Positions 1 to 8,256 of a stretch of 40,825 nucleotides of DNA are shown here, in pieces. Below the pieces are notes generated by a model, which saw nothing but the letters and a program-made list of their open reading frames with translations, had not been told where the DNA came from and made no database searches. How positions within the stretch are numbered: the first letter of the stretch is position 1; every line of letters starts with the position of its first letter. The position numbers and the translations under genes are program-made. Source of the stretch: Pseudomonadota bacterium (GTDB lineage: Bacteria; Pseudomonadota; Gammaproteobacteria; Pseudomonadales; Moraxellaceae); the NCBI GenBank assembly GCA_021781515.1, contig JAJXWR010000012.1:1-40825 (forward strand). Reading direction: 5' to 3'.

Positions 1-1
1 A

Positions 2-283
2 CGGCCGCATGGCGAAAAAAATCATGACAAAATTCTCTTGCGCATCGGCCGCCTTAAAGAAAAAAGTCATGGAGTCAGTCAGCATTACACCGTTGATCTG
101 ATTGTTGATAATGAAAGTAAAAATGTTACTGTGCTAAAATGGATCAAGACATTACGCCCAGACACTCGGGCGACTCGCCCAGGTGTTTATTGCCTGCGTA
201 CCAATGAACTATCATGGGATGAAGCGTTTTTTCTCTTGCTATTGGCAGCCTGTCAGAAAACGCTTGTTTTCCGACAGAGCTAA
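2..283 (+). pseudogene. IS1634-like (IS4 superfamily) transposase fragment, cut by the window edge
   Basis: An open frame runs in from the left edge and stops at 283. The visible protein has the block IGRLKEK near its start, then PGVYCLRTNELSWDE, which resembles the C-terminal half of IS1634-family DDE transposases (typically IGRLKERYP..., then YLLRTN with a following LW..Y motif). After WDE the resemblance ends abruptly: the expected LWRTY and Glu-containing region is replaced by a leucine-rich stretch and a stop. The catalytic C-terminal part is therefore missing and this is a remnant. The family call rests on remembered motifs rather than an alignment. An alternative is another IS4-superfamily subgroup. 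Confidence 0.6.
250..277. repeat. Near-perfect hairpin at the end of the transposase fragment
   Basis: CTGTC (250-254) pairs with GACAG (273-277) and GAAAAC (256-261) pairs with GTTTTC (266-271). The two arms are separated by one A/C mismatch and a GCTT loop. No T-run follows, so it is not a standard terminator. It may be an insertion sequence end or a repeat that interrupted the transposase frame. Confidence 0.5.
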
Positions 284-307
284 CGTACTTTCTCAGTCTT
301 GTAGATT

Positions 308-341
308 TGCATTCAATGACATACAATGAATGCATTGAATG
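308..341. promoter_or_regulatory. Probable autoregulatory operator of the toxin-antitoxin pair
   Basis: Inverted repeats lie just upstream of the antitoxin start: TGCATTCA (308-315) against TGAATGCA (327-334), and an overlapping palindrome AATGCATT (329-336). Ribbon-helix-helix antitoxins of the FitA type bind such repeats together with their toxin and repress their own promoter. The repeats are seen directly; binding is inferred. Confidence 0.5.
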
Positions 342-360
342 TATTTTACTGGGTGATGCT

Positions 361-615
361 ATGGCCATGCTAACAGTACGTAATTTGCCTGATGATGTAC
401 ACCGTGCATTGCGGGTGCGAGCCGCTCAACATGGGCGCAGCACTGAGGCCGAAGTCCGCGAGATTCTGGCAATTGCAGTCAAGCCAGAAATGCGCATTCG
501 CCTGGGTGAAGCCCTCGCAGCATTAGGTCGCAAGGTCGGCCTTACGAATGAGGATTTCGAGGTCTTCGAGCAAGTGAGAGACAAGACGCTGGCCGAGCCG
601 CTGAGGTTCGAATGA
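361..615 (+). CDS. FitA/VapB-type ribbon-helix-helix antitoxin
   Basis: This 84-residue protein begins MAMLTVRNLPDD, the short N-terminal beta strand of Arc/FitA-like ribbon-helix-helix DNA-binding proteins. The helix block with GRSTEAEVREIL is very characteristic of FitA-type antitoxins. The C-terminal third, rich in Glu and Phe, should wrap the toxin. An upstream in-frame TTG at 307 would lengthen the protein through the palindromic operator, so ATG 361 (or 367) is the better start. Its stop overlaps the toxin start as ATGA (612-615), showing translational coupling. It is expected to neutralise the downstream PIN ribonuclease and repress the operon. No frameshift or missing core motif is seen, so the pair is probably functional although it sits among transposon debris. 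Confidence 0.88.
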   Translation: MAMLTVRNLPDDVHRALRVRAAQHGRSTEAEVREILAIAVKPEMRIRLGEALAALGRKVGLTNEDFEVFEQVRDKTLAEPLRFE

Positions 616-1073
616 TCGTTCTCGATACCAACGTCGTTTCCGAGGCGATGAAACCCGAGCCGCACTCGGCTGTACGGGCTTGGCTGAACGATCAAGCAGC
701 CGAAACGCTGTATCTTACGAGTGTAACATTAGCTGAACTGCTGTTTGGCATCGGGGCACTGCCGTTCGGCAAGCGCAAGGATATGTTGGCACAGGCCCTT
801 GATGGTCTGATGGGTCTGTTCAGGGATCGGGTGCTTCCATTCGACACCGATGCAGCCCGTCGTTACGCCGAACTGGCCGTGACGGCCAAGGTCGCCGGGC
901 GAGGATTTCCAACACCGGACGGTTACATTGCTGCGATCGCAGCCTCTCGGGGGTTCATCGTGGCATCACGCGATTCGGCTCACTATGAGGCCGCTAACAT
1001 CACTGTCATTAATCCGTGGGAAGCAAACGCATGTACAGCCGAGTACGTTAATAGTGCAGGCACGGTTCTGTGA
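612..1073 (+). CDS. FitB/VapC-type PIN-domain ribonuclease toxin
   Basis: A 153-residue PIN-domain protein. The four acidic metal-binding positions of VapC/FitB nucleases are visible: Asp5 in LDTNVVSE, Glu42 in LAELLFG, Asp103 in TPDGYIAAIA and Asp121 in ASRD. Members of this family are Mg-dependent endoribonucleases that cleave tRNA or rRNA and stop growth when the labile antitoxin is lost. The ATG overlaps the antitoxin stop by four bases. The usual family end, near NPWEA, is followed by about 17 extra residues, which suggests the original stop was lost or the junction with foreign sequence changed the tail. All core residues are present, so activity is plausible. Confidence 0.9.
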   Translation: MIVLDTNVVSEAMKPEPHSAVRAWLNDQAAETLYLTSVTLAELLFGIGALPFGKRKDMLAQALDGLMGLFRDRVLPFDTDAARRYAELAVTAKVAGRGFPTPDGYIAAIAASRGFIVASRDSAHYEAANITVINPWEANACTAEYVNSAGTVL

Positions 1074-1099
1074 GCGGTCTGGTGGTCAATTGGCGGTAG

Positions 1100-1185
1100 T
1101 TGTTTGGTAGGCAGATGCTCAGTTACCTGTATCCAGCCCCATAAGAACTGTGCATGCGACTGTCACCGCATACCATTAAGTTTTT
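1100..1185 (-). other. Possible group II intron remnant
   Basis: Read on the minus strand, this stretch contains TATGCGGTGACAGTCGCATG followed by a GTTCTTA element. It resembles the conserved hairpin of bacterial group II introns (GTGCGGTGAAAGTCGCA followed by a CGGTTCT element). The five-base stem ATGCG/CGCAT (1154-1158 with 1167-1171) around an eight-base loop is visible. No reverse transcriptase gene is nearby, so only a scrap would remain. The call rests on remembered motif similarity and is tentative. Nothing else is recognised between 1074 and 1247. Confidence 0.35.
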
Positions 1186-1247
1186 CAAAGGTACTTTTTC
1201 TATCCGGCTTTACTTTTCCTTATCATTAGGCGTAATAAAATAGACTT

Positions 1248-1460
1248 TTATAAGTTATTTGGTGAGATGATATAATTCCATTCCCCATGAAAATCCTCTC
1301 GAACCAAACGGATGGATGCAAACTCTTCATTGGTTGTGACCTTAATGCCCTTTGGGCAGGGTGTTACATCCAGTTGTGCCTGTACTTTTAAACCTTTCTG
1401 GGTAGTTGTGGTCGCAATCAGCTTAACGATGACCTCGTGGCTCACTCCCTCTACGCCCAA
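1248..1460 (-). pseudogene. C-terminal remnant of an ISAzo13-type (Rhodopirellula DDE) transposase
   Basis: The frame encodes about 70 residues with SHEVIVKLIATTTT, then LKVQAQLD, then GIKVT and finally FHGEWNYIISP. This series matches the C-terminal end of ISAzo13-family transposases (Pfam Rhodopirellula DDE domain), which end in an FHG-W-N-Y-T-I motif. Everything upstream of the SHEVI block is absent: the same frame meets a stop about 12 codons upstream, and no other frame continues the family sequence. It is therefore a 3' fragment pointing away from the dcw cluster. It shows that this interval has taken up at least two different insertion sequences. Confidence 0.72.
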
Positions 1461-1735
1461 TGGTAGGGTTGTGTACGCTAATCAGCAGATTTTGATGGGT
1501 ATCAATGCAGAGATTTGTGCAGGCATGGTTGCTATGGATCAGTGGGAGGAGTTTGTCCCTATAAGTGGTGGGTTTTTTTATAACCAAAAATTATCCAATC
1601 ATAAGAACATGAATTAACATGTTATCATAACCTATTGTTTTTTATTGATATAGGCATTCGTGTTCTTTCGTGCAATGTGTTTCAATTTATTGTTTTCTAA
1701 CATGAAAATTATCATATAACTTTTTTATGTTCTGA
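1461..1735. other. AT-rich intergenic stretch with no recognisable gene
   Basis: No credible coding frame is seen on either strand. The sequence is clearly more AT-rich than its surroundings. It contains small inverted repeats such as AACATG (1606-1611) with CATGTT (1618-1623). It may be transposon debris or an upstream promoter element region for the dcw promoter. Confidence 0.5.
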
Positions 1736-1764
1736 TTGACGCTTCCAACAACTAGTTCTATAGT
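1736..1764 (+). promoter_or_regulatory. Sigma70-type promoter of the dcw cluster (Pmra)
   Basis: TTGACG (1736-1741) and TATAGT (1759-1764) are separated by exactly 17 bases, an almost consensus sigma70 promoter. The expected start of transcription, near 1771, falls just before the MraZ repeats. This is the arrangement described for the mra promoter of enterobacteria, where MraZ represses its own cluster. Confidence 0.8.
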
Positions 1765-1774
1765 TTGCGCACCG

Positions 1775-1819
1775 GTGGGGAAATGTGGCGCAATGTGGGA
1801 AAAACTGGTTTCAGTGGGG
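1775..1819 (+). promoter_or_regulatory. MraZ operator: GTGGG-like repeats every 10 bp
   Basis: Five G-rich pentamers are seen: GTGGG at 1775, GTGGC at 1785, GTGGG at 1795, CTGGT at 1805 and a final TGGGG at 1815. Each is spaced by one helical turn. MraZ family proteins bind TGGG repeats separated by five bases between the promoter and mraZ. The array spans the presumed 5' leader and ends 10 bases before the mraZ start, so bound MraZ rings should block transcription. The last repeat may also serve as the ribosome binding site of mraZ. Confidence 0.85.
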
Positions 1820-1829
1820 TGATTCTGAC

Positions 1830-2285
1830 GTGTTTCGTGGTTTCGACAGTCTTAATATGGATTCGAAGGGCCGGTTGGCGCTTCCGGGTCGTTATCATGA
1901 GCGGGTCGAAGAGCGCTGTCAGGGTCGGTTTGTGGTGACGGTTGATTTGCATGAGGCGTGTCTGGTGATTTATCCGTTGCCGGAATGGGAGTTGATTGAG
2001 AAGGCGTTTAATGCCTTGCCGGGTTCGGACAAGACCTTGGCGTTGTTGCGGCGGCGCATTGTGGGGTATGCCACAGAGATTCAGATGGACAATTCCGGGC
2101 GGTTGTTGATCAGCCCGGAACTGCGGGAATTTGCGGCATTAGAGAAAGAAGTGGTGTTGGCAGGTCAGGGAAAAAAATGTGAATTATGGAACCGTAGTGC
2201 CTGGGAGGCAATCAATGCCAAGGCATTGTCGGCTGATTTTTCTTCGGCGCAATTGGCGCAGGCTATCGATTCTCTGGCGTTGTGA
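1830..2285 (+). CDS. mraZ: MraZ, transcriptional regulator of the dcw cluster
   Basis: A 151-residue protein with two AbrB-like/SpoVT beta-barrel repeats carrying the family signature DSKGRL near the N-terminus and DNSGRLLI in the second half. A frame upstream is open from 1785, but MraZ proteins begin MFRG, so GTG 1830 is chosen. TGGGG lies about ten bases upstream. The protein forms a ring that binds the repeats at 1775-1819 and represses the cluster, in which it is the first gene. Its stop overlaps the rsmH start. Length and motifs match the family, with no oddities. Confidence 0.95.
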   Translation: MFRGFDSLNMDSKGRLALPGRYHERVEERCQGRFVVTVDLHEACLVIYPLPEWELIEKAFNALPGSDKTLALLRRRIVGYATEIQMDNSGRLLISPELREFAALEKEVVLAGQGKKCELWNRSAWEAINAKALSADFSSAQLAQAIDSLAL

Positions 2286-3223
2286 TGACGGATTTACATG
2301 AAACGGTGCTGGCGGAGGCAACGGTGTCGGCGTTGGTGTCGAACCGGGAAGGGCTGTATGTGGATGCCACGTTTGGTCGTGGCGGTCACAGTCGGCGTTT
2401 GTTGCAGGTGTTGGGAAGTTCCGCGCAACTGCTGGTGATCGACCGGGATCAGCGAGCGATAGCGGTTGCTGAGGCCTTGGCGTTGCGGGATCGTCGGGTG
2501 GTGGTGCGTCAGGGGAGTTTTAGTGAATTAGGGCAGTGGCTGACCCTTTCTGGATGGATGGGTCAGGTCAGCGGGGTGCTGATGGATTTAGGGGTGTCGT
2601 CACCGCAGCTGGATGCAGCGGAACGAGGATTCAGCTTTCAGGCAGACGGGCCACTGGATATGCGGATGGATCAGGATCAGGCAGTAAGTGCACAAACGGT
2701 TCTGGCTGAGATGGATGAAAAATCGCTGGCAGAACTGTTTGTGACGTATGGGGAAGAGCGTTACGCTCGGCGTATTGCTCGGGCATTGGTGGAGGCCAGA
2801 AAAAAAGAACCGTTGCTCAGAACGCTGCAGGTAGCGAATCTTATTGCGCGTGCGCATCCTTCCTGGGAACGGCATAAGCATCCGGCAACCCGGTGTTTTC
2901 AGGCGTTGCGTCTTTATGTCAATCGAGAACTGGAAGAATTACAGCAGGTGCTGCCGATGGCGCAGAACGCCTTATGTTCAGGCGGTCGGTTGGCGGTCAT
3001 CAGTTTTCACTCGCTGGAAGACCGTATCGTCAAGCAGTTTTTTCGGCAGGGGGTCGCCCCGGTGCAGGATCGACACGCCATGTGGAATCCTCAGGCACAG
3101 GCGCTACGCCCTGTTTTTTCTTATGTGATCAAGCGAATGGAACCTTCTGCCGAAGAAGTGCAGCGTAATCCCCGATCTCGTTCAGCACACCTGCGGGTGG
3201 TTGAACGACTGGCCGTAGGCTGA
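2285..3223 (+). CDS. rsmH: RsmH (MraW), 16S rRNA m4C1402 methyltransferase
   Basis: A 312-residue class I methyltransferase that N4-methylates C1402 of 16S rRNA using SAM. The SAM-binding loop DATFGRGGHS lies at residues 27-36, followed by the inserted helical domain (LFVTYGEERYARRIARAL) and the family block FQALRLYVNREL. The C-terminal block ISFHSLEDRIVKQFF is diagnostic. ATG 2285 overlaps the mraZ stop by one base; GTG 2282 is an alternative start adding one residue. It sits second in the cluster, as in most bacteria. Confidence 0.95.
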   Translation: MTDLHETVLAEATVSALVSNREGLYVDATFGRGGHSRRLLQVLGSSAQLLVIDRDQRAIAVAEALALRDRRVVVRQGSFSELGQWLTLSGWMGQVSGVLMDLGVSSPQLDAAERGFSFQADGPLDMRMDQDQAVSAQTVLAEMDEKSLAELFVTYGEERYARRIARALVEARKKEPLLRTLQVANLIARAHPSWERHKHPATRCFQALRLYVNRELEELQQVLPMAQNALCSGGRLAVISFHSLEDRIVKQFFRQGVAPVQDRHAMWNPQAQALRPVFSYVIKRMEPSAEEVQRNPRSRSAHLRVVERLAVG

Positions 3224-3234
3224 GGGGGTATTGT

Positions 3235-3618
3235 ATGTGGCAGGCGATTTGGCAGGTAAAACGCAGTGCGGCTGTTCGCAAGTCGTCCAGGGACAGGCAG
3301 ACGTCTCCGGGGAACCGGCGGATGTTACAGACGGAACTCTTGCTGCAACCCCGCAGTGATCTGCAAATGCTGGTGCTGGTGGTGATCATGCTGATCCTGA
3401 GTAGTATTGCCATGGCCTACAGTACGTTCAGAACCCGCAGTTATCTGGCGCAGTTGCAGGCGCTGGAGACCCGGCGGGATAAAATGCAGGTGGAATGGAC
3501 GCAACTGTTACTGGAAGAACAGGCATGGGGGTCGTTTGCCCGGATTGGGATGGTGGCCGAGCGGCAACTGCAGATGGTTAATCCTGCACCTACAGCCATT
3601 GTCATGGTGCGGCCATGA
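3235..3618 (+). CDS. ftsL: FtsL, divisome membrane protein
   Basis: A 127-residue single-pass protein: a basic cytoplasmic N-terminus of about 40 residues, a transmembrane helix at about residues 44-63, then a leucine-zipper-like periplasmic coiled coil (residues ~70-110). FtsL forms the FtsQ-FtsL-FtsB complex that activates FtsW-FtsI. The sequence is poorly conserved, and the call leans on topology, length and position between rsmH and ftsI. The start lies 11 bases after rsmH. The stop overlaps the ftsI start as ATGA. Confidence 0.9.
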   Translation: MWQAIWQVKRSAAVRKSSRDRQTSPGNRRMLQTELLLQPRSDLQMLVLVVIMLILSSIAMAYSTFRTRSYLAQLQALETRRDKMQVEWTQLLLEEQAWGSFARIGMVAERQLQMVNPAPTAIVMVRP

Positions 3619-5354
3619 GTCAGACTGTCAAAAAACGCCGGCAGGTCAGTGTCAGGGCACCGTTGAAACTACGTTTCATGACGGTGGTGGTCATCATTAC
3701 CGGGTTGTTGGGGGTGATGTGGGCCAGAGCTGCCTATCTTATATTGTGGGATCATGATTTTCTGTTGCGTCAGGGGGATGTTCGTTCGATTCACTGGCAG
3801 GTGGTGCAGGCCAGTCGGGGAATTATTCGTGATCGCAATGGCGATGCGCTGGCGGTGAGTACCCCAGTGACGTCGTTGTGGGTGAATCCCCGGCAAATGG
3901 ATACTGATCCGGACGTGGTCCGGCAATTGGCCAAAATGAGTGGTGTGGATGCCAACGAGTTGCAGCAGCGGTTGCAGAAATCGGCCCATCGGGAATTTAT
4001 GTATGTGCGGCGTGATCTGGATCCGGCGGCAGCGGCGCAGATTTTAAGTCTGGGTTTTCCGGGATTGTATGGTCAGACGGAATACATGCGTTATTACCCG
4101 GAGGGTGACCCTTTCGCACAGTTGCTGGGGTTCACTAATCTGGATGGCCGTGGAGCCGATGGCATTGAACTGGCCTATGACCGCTGGCTGTCAGGAACCA
4201 ATGGATTGCGCAAGGTGATGACTGACCTGCATGGTCGGATGATTCAGGACATGGCGTTGTTGCATCAGGCTGTCCCGGGTCATGATTTATATCTGAGTAT
4301 AGATAGTCGGGCGCAGTACCTGTTGTACCGGGAATTGGCGGCGCAGGTGCAGGCGCAGTCAGCCCGGGCAGGGGCGGCGGTGGCGCTGGATGTGCAGACG
4401 GGTGAAGTGCTGGCCATTGCCAATGTCCCTTCCTACAACCCCAATAACCGCAGCCACGTGAGTATGGAGGCCATGCGTAACCGGGCGGTTGTCGATATGC
4501 TGGAACCTGGGTCCACCATGAAACCGTTTACCATTGCGGCAGGACTGGAGAGTGGTCTGTTCACTCCGGCCAGTATTTTTGATACTCGTCCTGGGAGTTT
4601 TCGTGTAGGTAACCATATCATTCATGACGATGAAGACAATGGCATTATCGACATGACGACGATTCTGACGAAATCCAGCAATATCGGAGCCTCAAAAATT
4701 GCGCTGGCGTTACCCATACCGGCGTTACCAGAGATGTTTCGGCGTTTTGGCTTTGGGGGTACAACGCACAGTGGGTTTCCTGGGGAAAGTACAGGAAAAC
4801 TGCCGAATCAATCGTTATGGAAACCCATTGGTCTGGCGCATATGGCTTTTGGTTATGGAGAAACTGTCACCGTCTTGCAACTGGCGCGGGCTTATGCGGC
4901 GTTGGCTGATGGGGGCGTGTTGCATCCGGTCAGTTTTCTCAGGCAGCAGGGAGTCGTTCCGGGTACCCGGATTATCAGTCAGACGGTGGACTCTGAAATT
5001 ATTCCGATGCTGGAAACGGTGGTGAGTTCCGCAGGAACGGCACAACAGGCAGCGGTTCCGGGATATCGGGTGGCAGGCAAAACGGGAACCGTGCATAAAG
5101 TGGTGGCCGGGCATTATAGTGCCAACCAGTACCGGGCCTTGTTTGTTGGCATGGCTCCCGCATCACACCCGCGATTTGTACTGGCGGTGGTGATTGATAC
5201 ACCGACCAAAGCCGCTTACTACGGCGGTCTGGTGTCGGCCCCAGTATTTTCCCGGGCGATGAGTGAGTTGTTACGTCTGATGAATGTAGCGCCAGACCAC
5301 AGCAGTGAACATCTGGCAACGCAGCCGGTGCCACTGGTACGGAGGGCAGGTTGA
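3615..5354 (+). CDS. ftsI: FtsI (PBP3), septal peptidoglycan transpeptidase
   Basis: A 579-residue class B penicillin-binding protein. A transmembrane anchor lies near residues 22-43, then the N-terminal pedestal domain beginning SRGIIRDRNGDALA (68-80), then the transpeptidase domain. The three active-site motifs are intact: S300-T-M-K303 with the acylated serine, S354-S-N356, and K489-T-G-T492. It cross-links septal peptidoglycan with its glycosyltransferase partner FtsW, encoded in the same cluster. The start overlaps ftsL as ATGA. Beta-lactams of the PBP3 class would be expected to target it. Confidence 0.97.
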   Translation: MSQTVKKRRQVSVRAPLKLRFMTVVVIITGLLGVMWARAAYLILWDHDFLLRQGDVRSIHWQVVQASRGIIRDRNGDALAVSTPVTSLWVNPRQMDTDPDVVRQLAKMSGVDANELQQRLQKSAHREFMYVRRDLDPAAAAQILSLGFPGLYGQTEYMRYYPEGDPFAQLLGFTNLDGRGADGIELAYDRWLSGTNGLRKVMTDLHGRMIQDMALLHQAVPGHDLYLSIDSRAQYLLYRELAAQVQAQSARAGAAVALDVQTGEVLAIANVPSYNPNNRSHVSMEAMRNRAVVDMLEPGSTMKPFTIAAGLESGLFTPASIFDTRPGSFRVGNHIIHDDEDNGIIDMTTILTKSSNIGASKIALALPIPALPEMFRRFGFGGTTHSGFPGESTGKLPNQSLWKPIGLAHMAFGYGETVTVLQLARAYAALADGGVLHPVSFLRQQGVVPGTRIISQTVDSEIIPMLETVVSSAGTAQQAAVPGYRVAGKTGTVHKVVAGHYSANQYRALFVGMAPASHPRFVLAVVIDTPTKAAYYGGLVSAPVFSRAMSELLRLMNVAPDHSSEHLATQPVPLVRRAG

Positions 5355-6850
5355 TGCGCTTGGATGCCTTGTTGAAACCAGAAGCGGGTGACCCTGAAAG
5401 CACCCTGAAAACAAATGCAGGTCTGGAGATTGCCGGACTCTGTATGGACAGCCGGCAGATGCAGCCCGGCGATCTGTTTATCGCCGTTGCTGGTGGGCAG
5501 CAGCATGGGTTGACCTATGCGGAGCAGGCCATTGCACAGGGCGCAGTGGCGGTTCTGGTGGATGCAGCGGTGGGTGAAGCCGCCGCAAAGCAGGTAGAAG
5601 CATTGTCCAAAGGCGTGGTTCCCGTTATCCGTTGTCCAAATTTGCAACGGCGCTTGCCCGCACTGGCGGCCGCATTTTACGGCCATCCGGCAGAGCGGAT
5701 GCAGGTCATGGCAGTGACCGGTACCAATGGAAAAACCAGTACTGCCCACTGGATGGCGCAAGCCTGGCACCTGTTGGGTAAAAAGGCAGGGGTATTGGGG
5801 ACCTTGGGTAATGGGCCGTGGGAGCAATTGTATCCCTCTACCCATACCACCCTCGACGCCGTGGCCATACAACGGGTGCTACGGGAAATGGCTGATGCCG
5901 GGGTCAGTCATCTCGCTATGGAAGCCAGTTCGCATGGACTGGTGCAACAACGTATGCAGGAAATACCGGTAGACTGGGCAGTGTTTACCAATCTGAGCCA
6001 TGATCATCTGGATTATCACGGCACGATGCAGGCCTATGTCGAAGCCAAGGCCTTGTTGTTTTCCCGGCCGCATCTCAAGGCGGCTGTACTGAATCTGGAC
6101 GATCCCGCTGCTGCCGTAATGCGTCAGGCGCTGGATCCTGCAGTACAAGTCGTCGGCTATGGCCAGTCGGCAACGGCAACGTTGCGGCTGCTGAATGTCA
6201 CACCCCGGCGGCAAGGCATGCAGTTGCTTCTGGACAGTCCCTGGGGCCGGGGGGAAGTGAGCACTCAAGTGCTGGGCCGGTTCAATGCGTATAACCTTAT
6301 GGCCGTCTTGTCCTGTCTGTTGGTGCAGGGGATTTCCTGGAGCTCCGCCCTGGCGCTGGCAGCACAGTTGCAGCCGGTACAGGGTAGAATGCAGACACTG
6401 CGACGGCCAAATGCCCCCCTGGTGGTGGTGGACTATGCCCATACGCCAGATGCGCTGGAAAAAGTGTTGCTGGAACTGCGGCATAGTGCGGCAGGGCGTT
6501 TGATCTGTGTGGTGGGTTGCGGTGGCAACCGGGATACCAGTAAACGGCCCGTCATGGGGCGACTGGCCAGTGGCCTGGCAGATCTGTGCTGGTTGACTGC
6601 CGATAATCCGCGGCATGAATCGCCGCTGGATATTGTGCAGCAGATGATGACGGACCTGCAGCGGCCAGTGCATGTCCAACTGGATCGGGCAACGGCGATT
6701 GCCGAAGCCATTGCAGCCGCTGCGGTCAATGATACAGTGCTGATTGCGGGTAAAGGGCATGAGACGTATCAGGAAATCGCCGGTGTGCGTTATCCCTTTG
6801 ATGATGTGGCGATTGCTACGACTTGTCTAGAGGCCAGAGCATGCGGTTGA
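5354..6850 (+). CDS. murE: MurE, UDP-MurNAc-L-Ala-D-Glu:meso-DAP ligase
   Basis: A 498-residue Mur ligase. The ATP-binding loop GTNGKT is at 123-128, the carbamylated lysine is K232 in YVEAKALLF, and the substrate motif D417-N-P-R420 identifies meso-diaminopimelate, not lysine, as the amino acid added. This implies Gram-negative type peptidoglycan. ATG 5354 overlaps the ftsI stop by one base and is preceded by GGAGG at a good distance, so it is preferred over TTG 5351. The end overlaps murF by ten bases. Confidence 0.96.
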   Translation: MRLDALLKPEAGDPESTLKTNAGLEIAGLCMDSRQMQPGDLFIAVAGGQQHGLTYAEQAIAQGAVAVLVDAAVGEAAAKQVEALSKGVVPVIRCPNLQRRLPALAAAFYGHPAERMQVMAVTGTNGKTSTAHWMAQAWHLLGKKAGVLGTLGNGPWEQLYPSTHTTLDAVAIQRVLREMADAGVSHLAMEASSHGLVQQRMQEIPVDWAVFTNLSHDHLDYHGTMQAYVEAKALLFSRPHLKAAVLNLDDPAAAVMRQALDPAVQVVGYGQSATATLRLLNVTPRRQGMQLLLDSPWGRGEVSTQVLGRFNAYNLMAVLSCLLVQGISWSSALALAAQLQPVQGRMQTLRRPNAPLVVVDYAHTPDALEKVLLELRHSAAGRLICVVGCGGNRDTSKRPVMGRLASGLADLCWLTADNPRHESPLDIVQQMMTDLQRPVHVQLDRATAIAEAIAAAAVNDTVLIAGKGHETYQEIAGVRYPFDDVAIATTCLEARACG

Positions 6851-8256
6851 GTCAGGTGGTTGCCCAGGTGGGCGGAGAATTAGCGGGTGATGCCGGATTC
6901 GTTGGGGTGTCGACGGATTCGCGTACCTTGCAGGCGGGTGAATGGTTTGTCGCCTTGCGGGGGGAACGGTATGACGGGCACGATCATGTCGCTGTGGCGC
7001 TGGAAAAAGGGGCCAGTGCGTTGATTGTGGAGCGTCTTTTCCCCGGTGTCCCGGTAGCACAGTGGGTGGTGGCTGACAGTCTGCAGGCCTTGCAGGCACT
7101 GGCCGTGTACTGGCGTCAGCAGTGCAGTGGCGTACGGCGTTTTGCGCTGACCGGGAGTTCCGGTAAGACGACCACAAAAGAAATGCTGGCCAGTATGTTG
7201 GCAACGCAGGGGGCAACGCATGCCACCCGGGGGAATCTGAATAACCAGATCGGTGTGCCGTTAACCGTGTTGCAGATGCGTCCGGAACACCGTTTCGGGG
7301 TGTTTGAGCTGGGGGCCAGTCATGCCGGTGAAATTACTGAGATTGCCCGGCTGATTGCGCCTGAGTGTGTGGCGATTACCAATGTGGGATCGGCACATCT
7401 GGAAGGTTTTGGCAGCCGGGAAGGCATTGCTCGGGCCAAGGCGGAAATATATGCAGCGGTGCAACCGGGGGGGAGAGCAGTGCTGAACCGGGATGATGAG
7501 TTTTATCCCTGGTGCAGGCAACAGGCGGCGCATTTGCACACGGTCAGTGTCTCGTTGCAGGATCCGGCGGCGGAGGTGAGTGTGCGTGGCATGCAGGCGG
7601 ATGCCTCTGGCTGTTACCGGTTTGAACCACTGATTGAGGGCAAGATCTTCCCTTGGGTGCAATTGCCAATAATGGGAAAACACAATGTATTGAATGCGTG
7701 CATGGCGCTGGCGATGGCCTGGTATGAACCCGGACTGGATCCGCTCGGCCTGTTGCAGGGACTGGCGCTGATGCCGGGGATTCCTGGACGCATGCACCGG
7801 GAAACCTTTGGGAAAATGACGCTGATTGATGACACTTACAATGCGAATCCAGCGTCTGTACGTTCTGCCATTGACGTATTGGCGGCGCAGCAAGGGAAAA
7901 AAATCCTGGTGCTTGGGGATATGGCTGAACTGGGCGAGGGTGTCAGGGAAGAACATCGGGGCGTGGGGGAGTGGGCGGCAATGAAGAAAATTGATGCGTT
8001 GTATGTGGTGGGCGATTATGCACAGTGGGTGGCAGAAGGTTTTGCTAACGGAGCAGCTAGTGGAGCAAAAGTACTGCCCGACAAGCAGCAGTTGCTGGCA
8101 GAACTGCATACAGAACTGCAGGGAGTGGTGAGCATCCTGGTCAAAGGTTCCAGAAGTAGTCAGATGGAGGACATTGTGCAGGGATTGAGTGTGCAGGGAT
8201 TAAGACAGACGACCGGTCAACCGGTACGGGCACCGGAGGATGGTAGCGCATGCTGA
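6841..8256 (+). CDS. murF: MurF, UDP-MurNAc-tripeptide:D-Ala-D-Ala ligase
   Basis: A 471-residue ligase that adds the D-Ala-D-Ala dipeptide (made by the Ddl encoded downstream) to the UDP-MurNAc tripeptide. The N-terminal domain has the STDSRT block, the ATP loop [11 protein letters not shown] starts near residue 104, and the middle and C-terminal domains carry GKHNVLNA and DDTYNANP. The frame is open from 6823, but ATG 6841 matches the family start and follows an AGAGG-like site; it overlaps the end of murE. The 3' end overlaps mraY by seven bases. Confidence 0.96.
   Translation: MRLSQVVAQVGGELAGDAGFVGVSTDSRTLQAGEWFVALRGERYDGHDHVAVALEKGASALIVERLFPGVPVAQWVVADSLQALQALAVYWRQQCSGVRRFALTGSSGKTTTKEMLASMLATQGATHATRGNLNNQIGVPLTVLQMRPEHRFGVFELGASHAGEITEIARLIAPECVAITNVGSAHLEGFGSREGIARAKAEIYAAVQPGGRAVLNRDDEFYPWCRQQAAHLHTVSVSLQDPAAEVSVRGMQADASGCYRFEPLIEGKIFPWVQLPIMGKHNVLNACMALAMAWYEPGLDPLGLLQGLALMPGIPGRMHRETFGKMTLIDDTYNANPASVRSAIDVLAAQQGKKILVLGDMAELGEGVREEHRGVGEWAAMKKIDALYVVGDYAQWVAEGFANGAASGAKVLPDKQQLLAELHTELQGVVSILVKGSRSSQMEDIVQGLSVQGLRQTTGQPVRAPEDGSAC

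Noticed and set aside
1312-1617. Open frame of 101 codons on the plus strand upstream of mraZ
   Set aside because: It runs antisense to the ISAzo13-type transposase remnant, resembles no protein I know and has no good ribosome site, so it is a shadow frame.
5879-6760. Long open frame (293 codons) antisense to murE
   Set aside because: Its His- and Gln-rich composition is the typical reverse-strand shadow of a strongly biased gene, and murE is certain here.
7261-8109. Long open frame (282 codons) antisense to murF
   Set aside because: Low-complexity His/Arg/Gln composition and full overlap with murF mark it as a shadow.
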